Shown: positions 20,282-29,976, numbered from the stretch's first letter. The stretch is 64,000 bases of DNA from Collimonas fungivorans Ter331 (GCF_000221045.1 NC_015856.1:3368542-3432541); one strand, 5' to 3'. The notes: generated by a model from the sequence alone, not told the origin. Translations and numbers: made by a program.

Positions 20282-20911
20282 ATGAGCACTTCCTCAACAT
20301 CCAATCCACTGCGCGTCGGCATCGGCGGCCCGGTCGGCTCCGGCAAGACCGCCCTGTGCGAAATGCTGTGCAAAGGCATGCGCGACCGCTACGACATGGC
20401 GGTCATCACCAACGACATCTACACCAAGGAAGACATGGAGATCCTGCTGCGCGCCGACGCCTTGCCGGCGGAGCGCCTGATGGGCGTGGAAACCGGCGGC
20501 TGCCCGCACACGGCGATACGCGAAGACGCCTCGATCAACCTGGAAGCGATTTCGCGCATGAGCGCCGATTTCCCTAATCTCGACCTGATCCTGCTGGAGT
20601 CGGGCGGCGACAACCTGGCGGCCACCTTCAGCCCGGAACTGTCCGACCTGACCATCTACGTGATCGACGTCGCCGGCGGCGAAAAAATCCCGCGCAAGGG
20701 CGGCCCCGGCATCACCCGCTCCGACCTGCTGATCATCAACAAGACCGACCTCGCCCCCTACGTCGGCGCCAACCTGGATGTGATGGCGCACGACGCCAAA
20801 AAGATGCGCGGCGAACGGCCGTTCATTTTCACCAACCTGCGCAGCGGCGACGGCGTTGAGCAAGTGATCGCTTTCATCCGCCAGCAAGGCTTACTTGATC
20901 AACCCAAATGA
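20282..20911 (+). CDS. ureG: Urease accessory GTPase UreG
   Basis: A 209-residue SIMIBI-class GTPase. P-loop [17 protein letters not shown], the nickel motif region [20 protein letters not shown] and the guanine-specificity motif NKTDL are present. It drives nickel delivery to urease by GTP hydrolysis. After its TGA a short direct repeat (AAATGAGCAACC, three copies with variation, 20905-20943) fills the gap to the next gene. Confidence 0.97.
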   Translation: MSTSSTSNPLRVGIGGPVGSGKTALCEMLCKGMRDRYDMAVITNDIYTKEDMEILLRADALPAERLMGVETGGCPHTAIREDASINLEAISRMSADFPNLDLILLESGGDNLAATFSPELSDLTIYVIDVAGGEKIPRKGGPGITRSDLLIINKTDLAPYVGANLDVMAHDAKKMRGERPFIFTNLRSGDGVEQVIAFIRQQGLLDQPK

Positions 20912-20950
20912 GCAACCCAAATGAGCAACCTAAATGAGCACTCAAATGAA
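20905..20950 (+). repeat. Short tandem repeat after ureG
   Basis: Three imperfect copies of AAATGAGCAACC(C/T) follow one another, the first including the ureG stop, then a decayed fourth (TCAAATGAA). Each contains ATGAG. It looks like slippage duplication of the ureG 3' end. Confidence 0.6.
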
Positions 20951-20987
20951 TTCTTCAAATAAACAGCCATTTTCAAGGAGCCCTGCC

Positions 20988-21590
20988 ATGTCCCGTCCTT
21001 CCGCCAGTATTTACGGCCGCCTCAGCGCGCTGGCTTGCGCCGCCCTCAGCATCGCCCCGGCCTTTGCCCATCCCGGCCATCCCGATGCATTCGGCTTCAA
21101 CAACGGCTTTGCCCATCCGTTCTCCGGCATCGACCATTTGCTGGCGATGCTGGCGGTCGGCTTGTGGGCGGCGCAAAACAAGCGCTCCGCGCTATGGGTG
21201 CTGCCATTGGCGTTTCCGCTGATGATGGTGGTCGGCGCACTGCTGGCGTTCGCCGGCTTGCAGATGCCCGGAGTTGAAACCGGCATCGCGGCATCGGTCG
21301 CGGTGCTTGGCCTGCTGATCGCTTTTGCCATCCGCATGCCGGTCTGGGCCAGCGCCGGCGTGGTCTCGGTCTTTGCGCTGTTCCACGGTTATGCGCATGG
21401 CAGCGAATTGCCGCATGGCGCTTCGGCGCTTTGGTATGGCGTCGGTTTTGTGGCGGCAACGGCGCTGCTGCACCTGCTCGGACTGGCGATCGGCCTGGTC
21501 GCCGGCCAGAAAATGGCGGCGCAAGCGGTGCGGCTGGGCGGCGTGGCGATTGCGGCGGTGGGCGGTTATTTGCTGTCCGGCGCATTCTAG
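20988..21590 (+). CDS. hupE: HupE/UreJ-family membrane protein, probable nickel permease
   Basis: A 200-residue membrane protein. A signal sequence ends in IAPAFA, and the mature protein starts HPGHPDAFGFNNGFAHPFSG then IDHLLAMLAVGLWAA, the HupE/UreJ signature with conserved His and Asp. About six membrane helices follow, including VVSVFALFHGYAHGSELPHG. Members carry nickel or cobalt and commonly accompany urease or hydrogenase genes. ATG 20988 is chosen for the AAGGAG 9 bases upstream; the open frame starts at 20934. It is the last gene of the operon. Confidence 0.88.
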   Translation: MSRPSASIYGRLSALACAALSIAPAFAHPGHPDAFGFNNGFAHPFSGIDHLLAMLAVGLWAAQNKRSALWVLPLAFPLMMVVGALLAFAGLQMPGVETGIAASVAVLGLLIAFAIRMPVWASAGVVSVFALFHGYAHGSELPHGASALWYGVGFVAATALLHLLGLAIGLVAGQKMAAQAVRLGGVAIAAVGGYLLSGAF

Positions 21591-21640
21591 AAAAACAAGC
21601 ATCTCCTGAGCAGCTGCGGCTTGCGGCTGCTCAAACAAAA

Positions 21641-21688
21641 AGCCAGGTTCTTCCGCAGTTTTGCTGCGGAGACCTGGCTCTTTTTTTT
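21641..21688 (+). terminator. Intrinsic terminator of the urt-ure-hupE operon
   Basis: Arms AGCCAGGT..TTCCGCAG and CTGCGGA.ACCTGGCT form a long stem (21641-21680) followed by eight T residues at 21681-21688. A smaller hairpin, GAGCAGCTGC/GCGGCTGCTC, lies just before it (21608-21632). Strong canonical structure about 50 bases after hupE. Confidence 0.9.
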
Positions 21689-21778
21689 GTACGAGGCCCG
21701 GCCCATTCAAATATGCTAATGTCTTTTATCGTGACAAATCATTGCACTCCTTTTTTGCTCATCTGGACTGGATATAAC

Positions 21779-22651
21779 ATGACTACTTCGATTGCATACC
21801 GGATACCCGGCCGCGCCCGCGATCTCGGCGAACTGGTGGTGCGCCGCGTACTGCCCGCCGGCCGCCACCAAAGCGTGGGACCTTTCCTGTTTTTCGACCA
21901 CATGGGACCGGTCGACTTCCCCAGCGGCAAAGGCATCGATGTCCGCCCGCATCCGCACATCGGGCTGGCGACGGTCACCTACCTGTTCGAAGGCGCGATC
22001 CGCCACCACGACAGTCTCGGCAACGACCAGGAAATCATTCCCGGCGACGTCAACTGGATGACGGCCGGACGCGGCATCGTCCATGCCGAACGCACGCCCG
22101 CGACGCAGCGCGCCAATGGCTGGCGCCTGCATGGCATCCAGACCTGGGTAGCGCTGCCGCTGGCCGACGAACAGGGGCCGCCGGCTTTCGTCCACCATCC
22201 GGCCGCCAGCCTGCCCTTGGTCGAGGGCGACGGTTACCAGCTGCGCATCATCGCCGGCCGCGCTTTTGGCCGGCAGGCGCCGGTCAAAGTGCTGGCGCCG
22301 ACCTTGTATGTCGCGGCCGAAATGCAGGCCGGCGCGCAGTTCACGCTGGAGCCGGAATATCCGCAGCAAGCCGTGTATGTCGCCAGCGGCAGCGTAACCA
22401 TCGATGGCGAAGCGCTGGAAATGGGCGTGCTGGCCGTGCTGGAACCGGATCGGGCGGTCAATATCGCCGCCAGCGAAGCGGCCCAGGTCATGCTGCTGGG
22501 CGGCGCACCTATCGACGGGCCGCGCACCATCTGGTGGAATTTTGTCGCCAGCGATCCGCAGCTGATCGAGACCGCCAAAGACAACTGGCGCGAACAACGC
22601 TTCGATCCGGTGCCGGGCGACGATGAACGAATCCCCCTGCCGGAAGCATAA
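21779..22651 (+). CDS. Pirin-family protein
   Basis: A 290-residue bicupin of the pirin family. The N-terminal cupin has the metal ligands in FFDHMGPVDFPSGKGIDVRP, HPHIGLATVTYLFEGAIRHH and GDVNWMTAGRGIVHAER. The C-terminal cupin ends EQRFDPVPGDDERIPLPEA, a typical pirin tail. Bacterial pirins can be quercetin dioxygenases or regulators; the ligand set supports a metal-bound cupin but not a particular substrate. ATG 21779 matches the usual start; upstream frame is shadow of hupE. Confidence 0.9.
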   Translation: MTTSIAYRIPGRARDLGELVVRRVLPAGRHQSVGPFLFFDHMGPVDFPSGKGIDVRPHPHIGLATVTYLFEGAIRHHDSLGNDQEIIPGDVNWMTAGRGIVHAERTPATQRANGWRLHGIQTWVALPLADEQGPPAFVHHPAASLPLVEGDGYQLRIIAGRAFGRQAPVKVLAPTLYVAAEMQAGAQFTLEPEYPQQAVYVASGSVTIDGEALEMGVLAVLEPDRAVNIAASEAAQVMLLGGAPIDGPRTIWWNFVASDPQLIETAKDNWREQRFDPVPGDDERIPLPEA

Positions 22652-22740
22652 GCATAGATTTCAAGTTCCATTTCCAGACCTTGCAAAAGTCAACAGCCGA
22701 TGACAAAATATGTGATGTAGTCCACACAAGGAATAAATCG

Positions 22741-23304
22741 GTGAAATCACCCACGAGAAATGCTGGCGAAACCCGCGAGCGCATCCTGGCGGCGGCACGC
22801 ATATGGTTTTCGCGCGACAACTACCAGAACGTCGGCATCCGCGACATTGCAGCCGACGCCGGCGTCGATGCGGCGCTGGTGAACCGCTATTTCGGGAGCA
22901 AGGAAAAGCTGTTTGCGAAAGTGCTGGAAGGCGGCTTCCTGCTGGAAGAACATCTGACGGGAGATCTCTGCGATTTTGGCGCATACATGGTGGCGCGGAT
23001 CATGGCCGATGCCGAACCGCAGCCGGACCGGGAGTTCGATGCCTTGCGCGTGCTGTTGCGCGCAGCCGGCAGCCAGCTGACCGCACCCATCGTCGCCGAC
23101 CGCTTCCATGCCGAATTCGTGCAGCCGCTGGCGGCGCGGCTGCGTGGACCTGATGCGGAGTTGCGGGCGGCGCTGGCGGCGTCCTACATCATCGGCCTGG
23201 CCACCATGCGCCATGCCCTGCTCTCGCCTTTTCTCCCGCACACCAGCCTGGACCAGGTTGCCGCCCGGACCGGCAGCGCGATCCAGGCCTGCATCGATTC
23301 ATAA
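22741..23304 (+). CDS. TetR-family transcriptional regulator
   Basis: A 187-residue TetR regulator: N-terminal HTH TRERILAAARIWFSRDNYQN with VGIRDIAADAGVDAALVNRY and FGSKEKLF, then a variable helical ligand domain with a TetR_C-like end. The start is uncertain: GTG 22741 with GGAAT upstream is preferred over a TTG at 22681. The gene follows pirin by 90 bases but need not regulate it. Confidence 0.85.
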   Translation: MKSPTRNAGETRERILAAARIWFSRDNYQNVGIRDIAADAGVDAALVNRYFGSKEKLFAKVLEGGFLLEEHLTGDLCDFGAYMVARIMADAEPQPDREFDALRVLLRAAGSQLTAPIVADRFHAEFVQPLAARLRGPDAELRAALAASYIIGLATMRHALLSPFLPHTSLDQVAARTGSAIQACIDS

Positions 23305-23459
23305 GCGCAACCTGCTCAGAATTCAAGGACGGCTTTGCCCCGGCCGCGCCCGGAGTACGCATAGTCGATTGCCTACTGTATTCGAGCCAGCGCCATGTCA
23401 ACAGCAGGCTGCGCGCGCCCTGACTTAAGGGCCTCGTTGAAATAGCGCGGCGCCGGCGG

Positions 23460-24347
23460 TCACTGCATTTGCACCTTCGGTTTCCACAGCGACCAGCCGA
23501 GGTTCATGCCGGCCGCCGCGATCAAGATAGCGGCAGCGCCGGCCAGCTGGCTCAGCTGCAGCCGGTGGCCGAAGGCCAGGAAATCTACCGCGATCGCCAC
23601 GATGGGGTAGATGAACGATAAAGATCCGGTCAGGTAGGTCGGCAATTTCTGGATCGCGCCGTACAGCAGGATATACATCAGCCCGGTATGCACCACGCCG
23701 ACCGTCACCAGAATGCTCCATGTGCCGATATCGGAAGGCAGCGCCGACAGGTGCGCAAAAGGCGCCAGCATCAGCATGCCGACGCAGACCTGGACCAGCG
23801 CGATCAGGTGCGGCGGCGTACCCGCCAGTTTCTTGGCGATGATGGCCGCCACCGCGTAGAAAAAAGCCGCGCCCAGCGCCATCAGTATGCCCGCCAGATA
23901 ATTGCTGCCGCCGTCGGCGGCGCCCGGTTGCGCCAGCACGATCAGCAGCATGCCGCCGAAGGCGATCGCAAGCCAGGTGAGCTTGTTGAGGGTCAGCCGC
24001 TCGGAAAAGAACACTGCGCCGAGGCCGACCAGCATGAACGGCTGGGTGTTGTAGACCGCGGTCGAGATCGAGATCGAAGCGTGGGAATAAGAGATGAACA
24101 GCAGCAGCCAGTTGATGACGATGGCGACCCCGCCCAGCGCGGCCAGGGCCAGCAGGCGCAAGGTAATGGCGCCGCGCAGCAGACCCATTGCAGCGCAGAC
24201 AGCCAGCAAGGTCGCCGCGCCAAATACGCAGCGCCAGAACACCACATCCAGCACCGGCTGGCCGGAAACCACGACGAACCAGCCTATGGTTCCCGAAATA
24301 ATCATGGCGGCGGTCATTTCAACCGTGCCGCTTACCTTCTTGTCCAT
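23460..24347 (-). CDS. EamA/DMT-family transporter
   Basis: A 295-residue drug/metabolite transporter with two EamA repeats and about ten membrane helices (GTIGWFVVVSGQPVLDVVFW; PTYLTGSLSFIYPIVAIAVD). ATG 24347 has GGGGAC upstream; the frame extends to 24416 without a better site. It is divergent from an Lrp/AsnC regulator across 133 bases, a common pairing in which the regulator controls amino-acid efflux (inference). Confidence 0.88.
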   Translation of the reverse strand: MDKKVSGTVEMTAAMIISGTIGWFVVVSGQPVLDVVFWRCVFGAATLLAVCAAMGLLRGAITLRLLALAALGGVAIVINWLLLFISYSHASISISTAVYNTQPFMLVGLGAVFFSERLTLNKLTWLAIAFGGMLLIVLAQPGAADGGSNYLAGILMALGAAFFYAVAAIIAKKLAGTPPHLIALVQVCVGMLMLAPFAHLSALPSDIGTWSILVTVGVVHTGLMYILLYGAIQKLPTYLTGSLSFIYPIVAIAVDFLAFGHRLQLSQLAGAAAILIAAAGMNLGWSLWKPKVQMQ

Positions 24348-24480
24348 ATAAAGTCCCCGAAAGCCGTCAGAGCCTGATAATCTCACTTTACAACGGCATT
24401 TTCCATGCTCAATCAAAGGAAGTTTTCTGCCAATACCTAATTAAATTAGGCGATATTATCAATATCCGGAGAAATCTAAA

Positions 24481-24924
24481 ATGCTGAACAATGTCGACCA
24501 GCGCATCCTCGAAACCCTGCTTAAGGATGCGCGCATTTCGCTGAAAGAACTGGGCCAGCAGGTCGGCCTTTCTTCGCCTAGCGTATCGGAACGGCTGCAC
24601 CGGCTTGAGGAACGCGGCGTGATCCGCGGCTTCACGGTGGATATCGATCCGCAAGCGCTGGGCTACCAGCTGCAAGCCATCGTGCGCATCCGCCCTTTGC
24701 CCGGCAAGCTGCAAATCGTCCAGAAACTGATCGAAGACACGCCTGAATTCTGCGAATGCGACAAGGTAACCGGAGAAGATTGTTATATCGCGCGCCTGTT
24801 CGTGCGTTCCATCGCCGAGCTGGACCAGGTCATCGACCGCATCGCCGACAAGGCCGAGACCAATACCGCGATCGTCAAGGCGCAGCCGATCAAGCGGCGG
24901 CCGCCGCCGTTCCGCGCCGAGTAG
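24481..24924 (+). CDS. Lrp/AsnC-family transcriptional regulator
   Basis: A 147-residue regulator with an N-terminal HTH (LKDARISLKELGQQVGLSSP, SVSERLHRLEERGVIRGF) and a C-terminal RAM ligand domain (YQLQAIVRIRPLPGKL, CDKVTGEDCYIARLFVRS). Proteins of this type respond to amino acids. Divergent from the EamA exporter, its most likely target. Confidence 0.92.
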   Translation: MLNNVDQRILETLLKDARISLKELGQQVGLSSPSVSERLHRLEERGVIRGFTVDIDPQALGYQLQAIVRIRPLPGKLQIVQKLIEDTPEFCECDKVTGEDCYIARLFVRSIAELDQVIDRIADKAETNTAIVKAQPIKRRPPPFRAE

Positions 24925-25256
24925 CTAAACGCCATGACGGCGGATGGCAAAACGACCCGGTTGCAGCTGCAAACGAGTCGTTGGATAAATACTGCGGCAT
25001 GAATCTTCGAAAGCATCCTGCACATGCTGGCGGCGCCGGCAGTTTACCGATAAAGGAGAAGACTCCCGGAACCCAGTCCTATCTGGAAAGTGGCCCCGGC
25101 GAAAGGTGAATCTACTCTTGTATCGGCACCCGAACGGCGGCAAGACTCCGGAAAAACCATGCGCGCAAGAATTCTGCGGGGCAAATCAGGAGAAAATCAA
25201 GGCAGGATTTTTTACTGAAACGGCAAGGAAGACATTCATCTTCCTTGCCTGGAATA
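24925..25256. other. Intergenic region between lrp-type gene and tRNA cluster
   Basis: About 330 bases without a convincing gene. I looked for glycine and other riboswitch cores and saw none. A hairpin (GGCAAGGAAGA 25222-25232, TCTTCCTTGCC 25239-25249) lies immediately 3' of the last tRNA on the minus strand and probably ends or protects that transcript. Confidence 0.5.
25222..25249 (-). terminator. Hairpin downstream of tRNA-Gly
   Basis: Perfect 11-bp stem with a 6-base loop, 7 bases beyond the CCA end of tRNA-Gly on the minus strand. No T run follows, so it may be a processing or stability stem and not a classical terminator. Confidence 0.45.
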
Positions 25257-25332
25257 TGGAGCGGGAGAAGAGTCTCGAACTCTCGACCTCAACCTTGGCA
25301 AGGTTGCGCTCTACCAACTGAGCTACTCCCGC
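25257..25332 (-). tRNA. tRNA-Gly (GCC)
   Basis: A 76-base cloverleaf on the minus strand. Acceptor GCGGGAG pairs with CTCCCGC, discriminator T, and CCA is encoded. The anticodon loop TTGCCAA gives GCC; T-arm GTTCGAGAC is normal. Identical to the tRNA at 25537-25612. Confidence 0.97.
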
Positions 25333-25342
25333 ATATGGAGTC

Positions 25343-25416
25343 TGGAGGCGGGGGTCGGGATCGAACCGGCGTAAACGGCTTTGCAGGCCGCTGCATAACC
25401 ACTTTGCTACCCCGCC
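25343..25416 (-). tRNA. tRNA-Cys (GCA)
   Basis: A 74-base cloverleaf on the minus strand. Acceptor GGCGGGG pairs with CCCCGCC, with encoded TCCA. The anticodon loop CTGCAAA gives GCA (Cys); T-arm GGTTCGATCC. It lies between two identical tRNA-Gly genes downstream of pgsA. Confidence 0.96.
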
Positions 25417-25500
25417 AGGGGTGTGCCTAGTGCAAAATCAGAGCATATTGGCTGGATTGAGTTCAACCAGGCAACACGATCAGCTACTGATTTTACATAA

Positions 25501-25530
25501 AAAAAGGAAGCTTTTTCCAGCTTCCTTTTT
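25501..25530 (-). terminator. Intrinsic terminator-like hairpin between tRNA-Gly and tRNA-Cys
   Basis: Arms AAAAAGGAAGC (25501-25511) and GCTTCCTTTTT (25520-25530) form a stem flanked by A and T runs, so it could stop transcription in either direction. It separates the first tRNA-Gly from tRNA-Cys on the minus strand. Confidence 0.6.
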
Positions 25531-25536
25531 TGAATC

Positions 25537-25612
25537 TGGAGCGGGAGAAGAGTCTCGAACTCTCGACCTCAACCTTGGCAAGGTTGCGCTCTACCAACTG
25601 AGCTACTCCCGC
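25537..25612 (-). tRNA. tRNA-Gly (GCC), second identical copy
   Basis: Same 76-base sequence as 25257-25332, including anticodon GCC and encoded CCA. It is the first tRNA after pgsA on the minus strand. Confidence 0.97.
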
Positions 25613-25726
25613 ATTTGTTTCTTTTTCTGTATCAACTACAGAGACGACATTATAGTTGTTCTACAGAGATTGTCAACGATTTCGAAAAATTTTCATCACG
25701 CATTTTCAAAACACCGACATTTTACT

Positions 25727-26320
25727 TCACTGCTTGTTGTTTTCTTTTGCAGCGGTGGTTTCCTTTATCAGCGGCCAGGCTTTACGCAAATAATAAAACA
25801 TGGACCACACCGTCAACACCGCCGCTATCACCAACAGCACCTGTCCCCAGAAACGGGTATCGACGCCAAGCAGGTCGCCATAATACAACAACATTGGGAT
25901 CGCGACCATCTGTGCCGTGGTTTTAATTTTACCGATCGAGCTGACTGCCACCGATTTCGATGCGCCGATTTGCGCCATCCATTCGCGCAAGGCGCTGATC
26001 GCAATCTCGCGGCCGATGATCACAAACGCGATGATGGGATCGACCCGGCCCAGGTGCACCAGCACCAGCAAGGCGCCGGCGACCATCAGCTTGTCCGCGA
26101 CCGGATCCAGGAAAGCGCCGAAAGCCGAAGTCTGGTTCCAGCGTCGCGCCAGGAAACCGTCGAACCAGTCGGTCACGGCAGCGACGATAAAAATGATGGT
26201 GGACGCCAGGCCCAGTTGCAGCGTCGAAAAACCGAGGTCAGGAAGATAGAAAACGCCGACCACCAACGGGATCAAGGCAACCCGCAACCAGGTCAGTAAA
26301 ATCGGAATATTAAATGGCAT
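25727..26320 (-). CDS. pgsA: CDP-diacylglycerol--glycerol-3-phosphate 3-phosphatidyltransferase
   Basis: A 197-residue membrane enzyme that commits CDP-diacylglycerol to phosphatidylglycerol synthesis. The CDP-alcohol transferase motif DG-x2-AR-x8-G-x3-D-x3-D is intact in DWFDGFLARRWNQTSAFGAF followed by LDPVADK. Starts MPFNIPILLTWLRVALIPLV as in other PgsA. It follows uvrC on the minus strand and precedes the tRNA cluster, the usual uvrC-pgsA-tRNA arrangement. Confidence 0.96.
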   Translation of the reverse strand: MPFNIPILLTWLRVALIPLVVGVFYLPDLGFSTLQLGLASTIIFIVAAVTDWFDGFLARRWNQTSAFGAFLDPVADKLMVAGALLVLVHLGRVDPIIAFVIIGREIAISALREWMAQIGASKSVAVSSIGKIKTTAQMVAIPMLLYYGDLLGVDTRFWGQVLLVIAAVLTVWSMFYYLRKAWPLIKETTAAKENNKQ

Positions 26321-26447
26321 AAATGGTTTTATGGGTAAGGAGCCAACTGTTCATATTTTAATTATCTAGGAGTATGCCGCAGTTGGGAAACAAAACCTGC
26401 AAAAGCAACAAGCAAAGAACCGGCTTGCAACACAATGCCGGCGGGTG

Positions 26448-28328
26448 CTAATGCAGCTGCTTGTAGATTTCCTCCGCCAGCAGCCTTGATATCCCCTCCA
26501 CCGAGGCGATGTCCTCGATGCTGGCGTCCGCCACCCCGCGCAGGCCGCCAAAACGCGCCAGCAGCTTCTGGCGGCGTTTGGCGCCAATCCCTTCAATCTC
26601 TTCCAGCCGCGAACTCTGGCGCGCCTTGGCCCGCTTGGCGCGCATGCCGGTGATCGCAAAGCGGTGCGCCTCGTCGCGGATCTGCGCGATCAGCATCAAG
26701 GCTGCCGATTCCTTGCCGAGTTCGCGTGCGGCGCGGCCATCGGCAAAGATCAGCGTTTCCAGTCCGACCTTGCGCCCTTCGCCTTTGGCGACGCCAACGA
26801 TCAGGCTGATATCCAGCCCCAGTTCCGCCAGCACCTGGCGCGCCATTTCAACCTGCCCCTTGCCGCCGTCGATCAGCACGATGTCGGGCATGAGGTTGGA
26901 CGTAATGCCGTCGCCGCTGGCCACTTTCTCGTAGCGCCGCATCAGCACCTGGCGCATCGCGGCGTAGTCGTCGCCGGGCGTGATGTCCTTGATGTTGTAG
27001 CGCCGGTATTCGCCGTTTTGCATGGCGTGATGATGGAACACCACGCAGGACGCCTGGGTCGCCTCGCCCGAGGTGTGGCTGATGTCGAAACATTCGGCCC
27101 GCAAGCTGTCGATGTCTTCGATTTCAAGGCCGAGCACTTCCACCAGCGCGCGTGTCCGGGACTGTTGCGAGCCCTGCTCCGAGAGCAGCCTGGCCAGCGA
27201 AATCTCGGCGCCCTTGTGCGCCATTTCCAGCCATTGCCGGCGCTGACCCTGCGGCTGGAACAGCAGGTTGATGCGGTGGCCGCACTGCTCCATCAGCGCC
27301 ACCATCAGGGCCGGCTCGTCGAATTCGATATTCAGGATCAGGGTGCCGGGAATGAAGGTATCGATGTAATGCTGCGCCATGAAGGCTTTGAGCACGGCGA
27401 CTTCCATGGTTTCGCCCGCCGCTTCTTCCGGGCTCGACAGCACGCCGTCGACGTGGCTTGGAAAATACGCGCGGTCGCCCAGGTGGCGGCCGCCGCGCAC
27501 CATCGCTAGGTTGACGCAGGCGCGTCCGCCCTGGACGATGACGGCGACGATATCGATATCGCTGTCGCCCACGGTTTCCATGCTTTGCTGATGCAGTACG
27601 CGCGACAGCGCAGTGATCTGGTTGCGCACCGCCGCCGCCTGCTCGAACTTCAGCTCGGCGGCATAGGCGTGCATTTTTTTATCCAATGTCGACAATACTT
27701 CGGTCTGGCGTCCGCGCAGGAACTTGGCGGCATTATCGACATCGGTCAGGTAATCTTCATGGCTGACCAGCTTCACGCAAGGCGCGCTGCAACGCTGGAT
27801 CTGGTGCAGCAGGCAAGGCCGGGTGCGGTTGGCGAAAACACTGTCTTCACAGGTGCGCAGCAAGAACACCTTCTGCAGGATCTGCATCGATTCCTTGACC
27901 GCCCAGGCATTCGGAAACGGGCCGAAATACTGGTTCTTTTTATCCACCGCGCCGCGGTAATACGCCATGCGCGGATATTCCTGGCCGCTGATTTTCAGGT
28001 AAGGATAGGACTTGTCGTCGCGGAACAGGATGTTGTAGCGCGGCTGCAGCGACTTGATCAGGTTGCTTTCCAGGATCAGGGCTTCCGCTTCGCTGCGCGT
28101 CACCGTCGTCTCCAGCCGGGCGATGCGCTCGACCATCATGGCGGTGCGCGGGCTGGCGAGATTCTTCTGGAAATAGCTTGAGACCCTCTTCTTCAGGTCG
28201 CGCGCCTTGCCGACATACAGGATGTTGTCGGCTGCATCGAAATAGCGGTACACGCCGGGCAGGTTCGGCAGCTTGGCGACGGTCTCCAGCACCACCGCGC
28301 GCGGATCGGGAATTTCAGCTTCAGTCAT
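26448..28328 (-). CDS. uvrC: Excinuclease ABC subunit C
   Basis: A 626-residue UvrC. The N-terminal GIY-YIG nuclease ([20 protein letters not shown]) makes the 3' incision; the UVR motif is [20 protein letters not shown]; the RNase H-like domain ([19 protein letters not shown]) makes the 5' incision; and tandem HhH motifs end the protein ([20 protein letters not shown]). The ATG at 28328 lies only 5 bases from a MITE-like element, so the region that should hold its ribosome site is largely element sequence and shows no clear Shine-Dalgarno. Confidence 0.96.
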   Translation of the reverse strand: MTEAEIPDPRAVVLETVAKLPNLPGVYRYFDAADNILYVGKARDLKKRVSSYFQKNLASPRTAMMVERIARLETTVTRSEAEALILESNLIKSLQPRYNILFRDDKSYPYLKISGQEYPRMAYYRGAVDKKNQYFGPFPNAWAVKESMQILQKVFLLRTCEDSVFANRTRPCLLHQIQRCSAPCVKLVSHEDYLTDVDNAAKFLRGRQTEVLSTLDKKMHAYAAELKFEQAAAVRNQITALSRVLHQQSMETVGDSDIDIVAVIVQGGRACVNLAMVRGGRHLGDRAYFPSHVDGVLSSPEEAAGETMEVAVLKAFMAQHYIDTFIPGTLILNIEFDEPALMVALMEQCGHRINLLFQPQGQRRQWLEMAHKGAEISLARLLSEQGSQQSRTRALVEVLGLEIEDIDSLRAECFDISHTSGEATQASCVVFHHHAMQNGEYRRYNIKDITPGDDYAAMRQVLMRRYEKVASGDGITSNLMPDIVLIDGGKGQVEMARQVLAELGLDISLIVGVAKGEGRKVGLETLIFADGRAARELGKESAALMLIAQIRDEAHRFAITGMRAKRAKARQSSRLEEIEGIGAKRRQKLLARFGGLRGVADASIEDIASVEGISRLLAEEIYKQLH

Positions 28329-28333
28329 GATGC

Positions 28334-28526
28334 TAGTGTAGTGTTTCGCACATAATGGCGCTTAAGAAATGGTGGATTTTTGTGTCAGGCTAGGCGGATG
28401 GCCGCCCCGCGCGAACCGGAGCGATAGCTGGCCTATCGCGAGGATTCGTAACGACGCATGGCGCGAAAAGACGCGGTCGGCTAGACGCCGTTTATTAAGT
28501 GTCATTATGTGCGAAACACTACACTA
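28334..28526 (+). mobile_element. MITE-like element, copy 1 (nagZ-uvrC gap)
   Basis: A 193-bp non-coding element. Its left end begins TAGTGTAGTGTTTCGCACAT and its right end reads the same on the opposite strand, with a terminal inverted repeat of about 30 bp. Both ends begin with TA, consistent with TA target duplication as for IS630/Tc1-type transposases. A diverged, shorter copy occurs inverted at 42033-42196. Copy 1 holds about 30 extra internal bases. It lies 9 bases after the nagZ stop and 5 bases before uvrC. Confidence 0.8.
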
Positions 28527-28535
28527 AACGATACC

Positions 28536-29585
28536 TTACAGCAGCGCTTGCACCAGCGACCTGGCGGCCAGATAACGCGCATCGGCCTGCAATGTTTCCC
28601 AGTCCAAAGCTGCCGTCTGTGGCACCAGCGTCGCCAAGCGAGCGCTGAATGCGGCCGACGAATCGACAGCATCCAGCCCTGCCAGCAACTGATCAGCCTT
28701 GTCCGGCGAATTGCAGATCAGGACCACGTCGCAGCCGGCCGCCAACGCAGCCTTGGCGCCGTCCAGCACGCCGCCGGCCGACCCGGCCGCTTCCATGCTC
28801 AAATCGTCGCTGAAAATCACGCCGTTGAAACCGATCTCTTCGCGCAGGATAGTCAGCCATTTTTTTGAAAAGCCGGCTGAGTGCTTGTCCACCTTGGAAT
28901 AAATCACATGCGCCGGCATCACCGCCGCCAGGCTCATGCCGAGCCAGTCGTAAGGCTTGACGTCTTCTTCCATGATCTGCGCCAGGCTTCGGTCATCGAT
29001 CGGCAGCGACGAATGGGAGTCGCCATGCACATAACCGTGGCCGGGGAAATGCTTGCCGCAGTTAGCCATGCCGGCCAGCGCCAGGCCGTGGTTCAGGCTT
29101 TTCGCCAGCAAGGCGACGACGCGCGGATCGCGGTGGAAAGCGCGTTCGCCGATCACGCTGGAATCGCCATAATCGAGATCCAGCACCGGTGTAAACGACA
29201 AGTCGACGCCGCAGGCGCGCAGCTCGCTGGCCAGCACGAAACCCAGGGCGGTAGCTGTTTCGACAGCGCCCAGCACATCGCGGTCCCATTGCTGCCCGAG
29301 CAGGCGCATCGCCGGCAGGCGGGTGAAACCGTCGGTCCTGAAACGCTGCACCCGGCCGCCTTCGTGATCGACTGCGATCAGTATGCCGGGACGCGCCGCA
29401 TGAATCGCCGCAGTCAGCGCAGTCAGCTGGGCGCGGTCCTGGTAGTTGCGCGTGAACAGGATCACGCCGCCGGTGAGCGGATGGCGGATGCGGCGGATAT
29501 CGTCTGCGCTCAGGCTGGCGCCGACCACGTCCAGCATGACCGGACCGAGCGCCGCCAGTTTTTTCGTGTGAGTCTCACTGCTCAT
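28536..29585 (-). CDS. nagZ: Beta-N-acetylhexosaminidase NagZ
   Basis: A 349-residue family 3 glycosidase that removes N-acetylglucosamine from anhydromuropeptides during peptidoglycan recycling in the cytoplasm. Motifs: [13 protein letters not shown], the catalytic-loop His in [19 protein letters not shown] and the nucleophile Asp in [17 protein letters not shown] overlap with acpS upstream. The stop lies 9 bases from the MITE-like element. Confidence 0.95.
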   Translation of the reverse strand: MSSETHTKKLAALGPVMLDVVGASLSADDIRRIRHPLTGGVILFTRNYQDRAQLTALTAAIHAARPGILIAVDHEGGRVQRFRTDGFTRLPAMRLLGQQWDRDVLGAVETATALGFVLASELRACGVDLSFTPVLDLDYGDSSVIGERAFHRDPRVVALLAKSLNHGLALAGMANCGKHFPGHGYVHGDSHSSLPIDDRSLAQIMEEDVKPYDWLGMSLAAVMPAHVIYSKVDKHSAGFSKKWLTILREEIGFNGVIFSDDLSMEAAGSAGGVLDGAKAALAAGCDVVLICNSPDKADQLLAGLDAVDSSAAFSARLATLVPQTAALDWETLQADARYLAARSLVQALL

Positions 29586-29974
29586 AATTTCTCCACAATG
29601 ACGAAAGCGACCGCGTATTCCACTTCATCGGTAATCGATACCTGGGCGGTCAGCCCCCTGCTTTGCATGTATTCTTCCAGCGCCGGGTTGACCACGACCA
29701 CCGGCTTGCCGCTGGGCGCGTTCAAGGTTTGCATGGCGCGCCAGGTCATCGGCATCTTCATGCCCAGCCCGAGCGCCTTGGAAAACGCTTCCTTGGCGGC
29801 AAAACGGGTCGCCAGGAAACGGATGCCGCGCGCCTCTACCTTGGCTTTACGCTGCAGGTATTTTTCCATTTCCTGGGGCCCCAGGATCTTTTCGGCAAAA
29901 CGGTCGCCGTTGCGCTGCAGCGCGGCCGCTATGCGCGGGATCTGGATGATGTCGGTGCCGATGCCGTAGATCAT
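29582..29974 (-). CDS. acpS: Holo-[acyl-carrier-protein] synthase
   Basis: A 130-residue phosphopantetheinyl transferase that attaches the prosthetic group to AcpP. Metal-binding motifs [14 protein letters not shown] and [14 protein letters not shown] are intact. It begins 2 bases after pdxJ and overlaps nagZ by 4 bases. The substrate gene acpP lies 14 kb away in this window. Confidence 0.96.
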   Translation of the reverse strand: MIYGIGTDIIQIPRIAAALQRNGDRFAEKILGPQEMEKYLQRKAKVEARGIRFLATRFAAKEAFSKALGLGMKMPMTWRAMQTLNAPSGKPVVVVNPALEEYMQSRGLTAQVSITDEVEYAVAFVIVEKL

Positions 29975-29976
29975 GG

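Noticed and set aside
24925-25256. Riboswitch or small gene between the lrp-type gene and the tRNAs
   Set aside because: No glycine, cobalamin or other known aptamer core recognised; short frames lack ribosome sites and protein-like composition.
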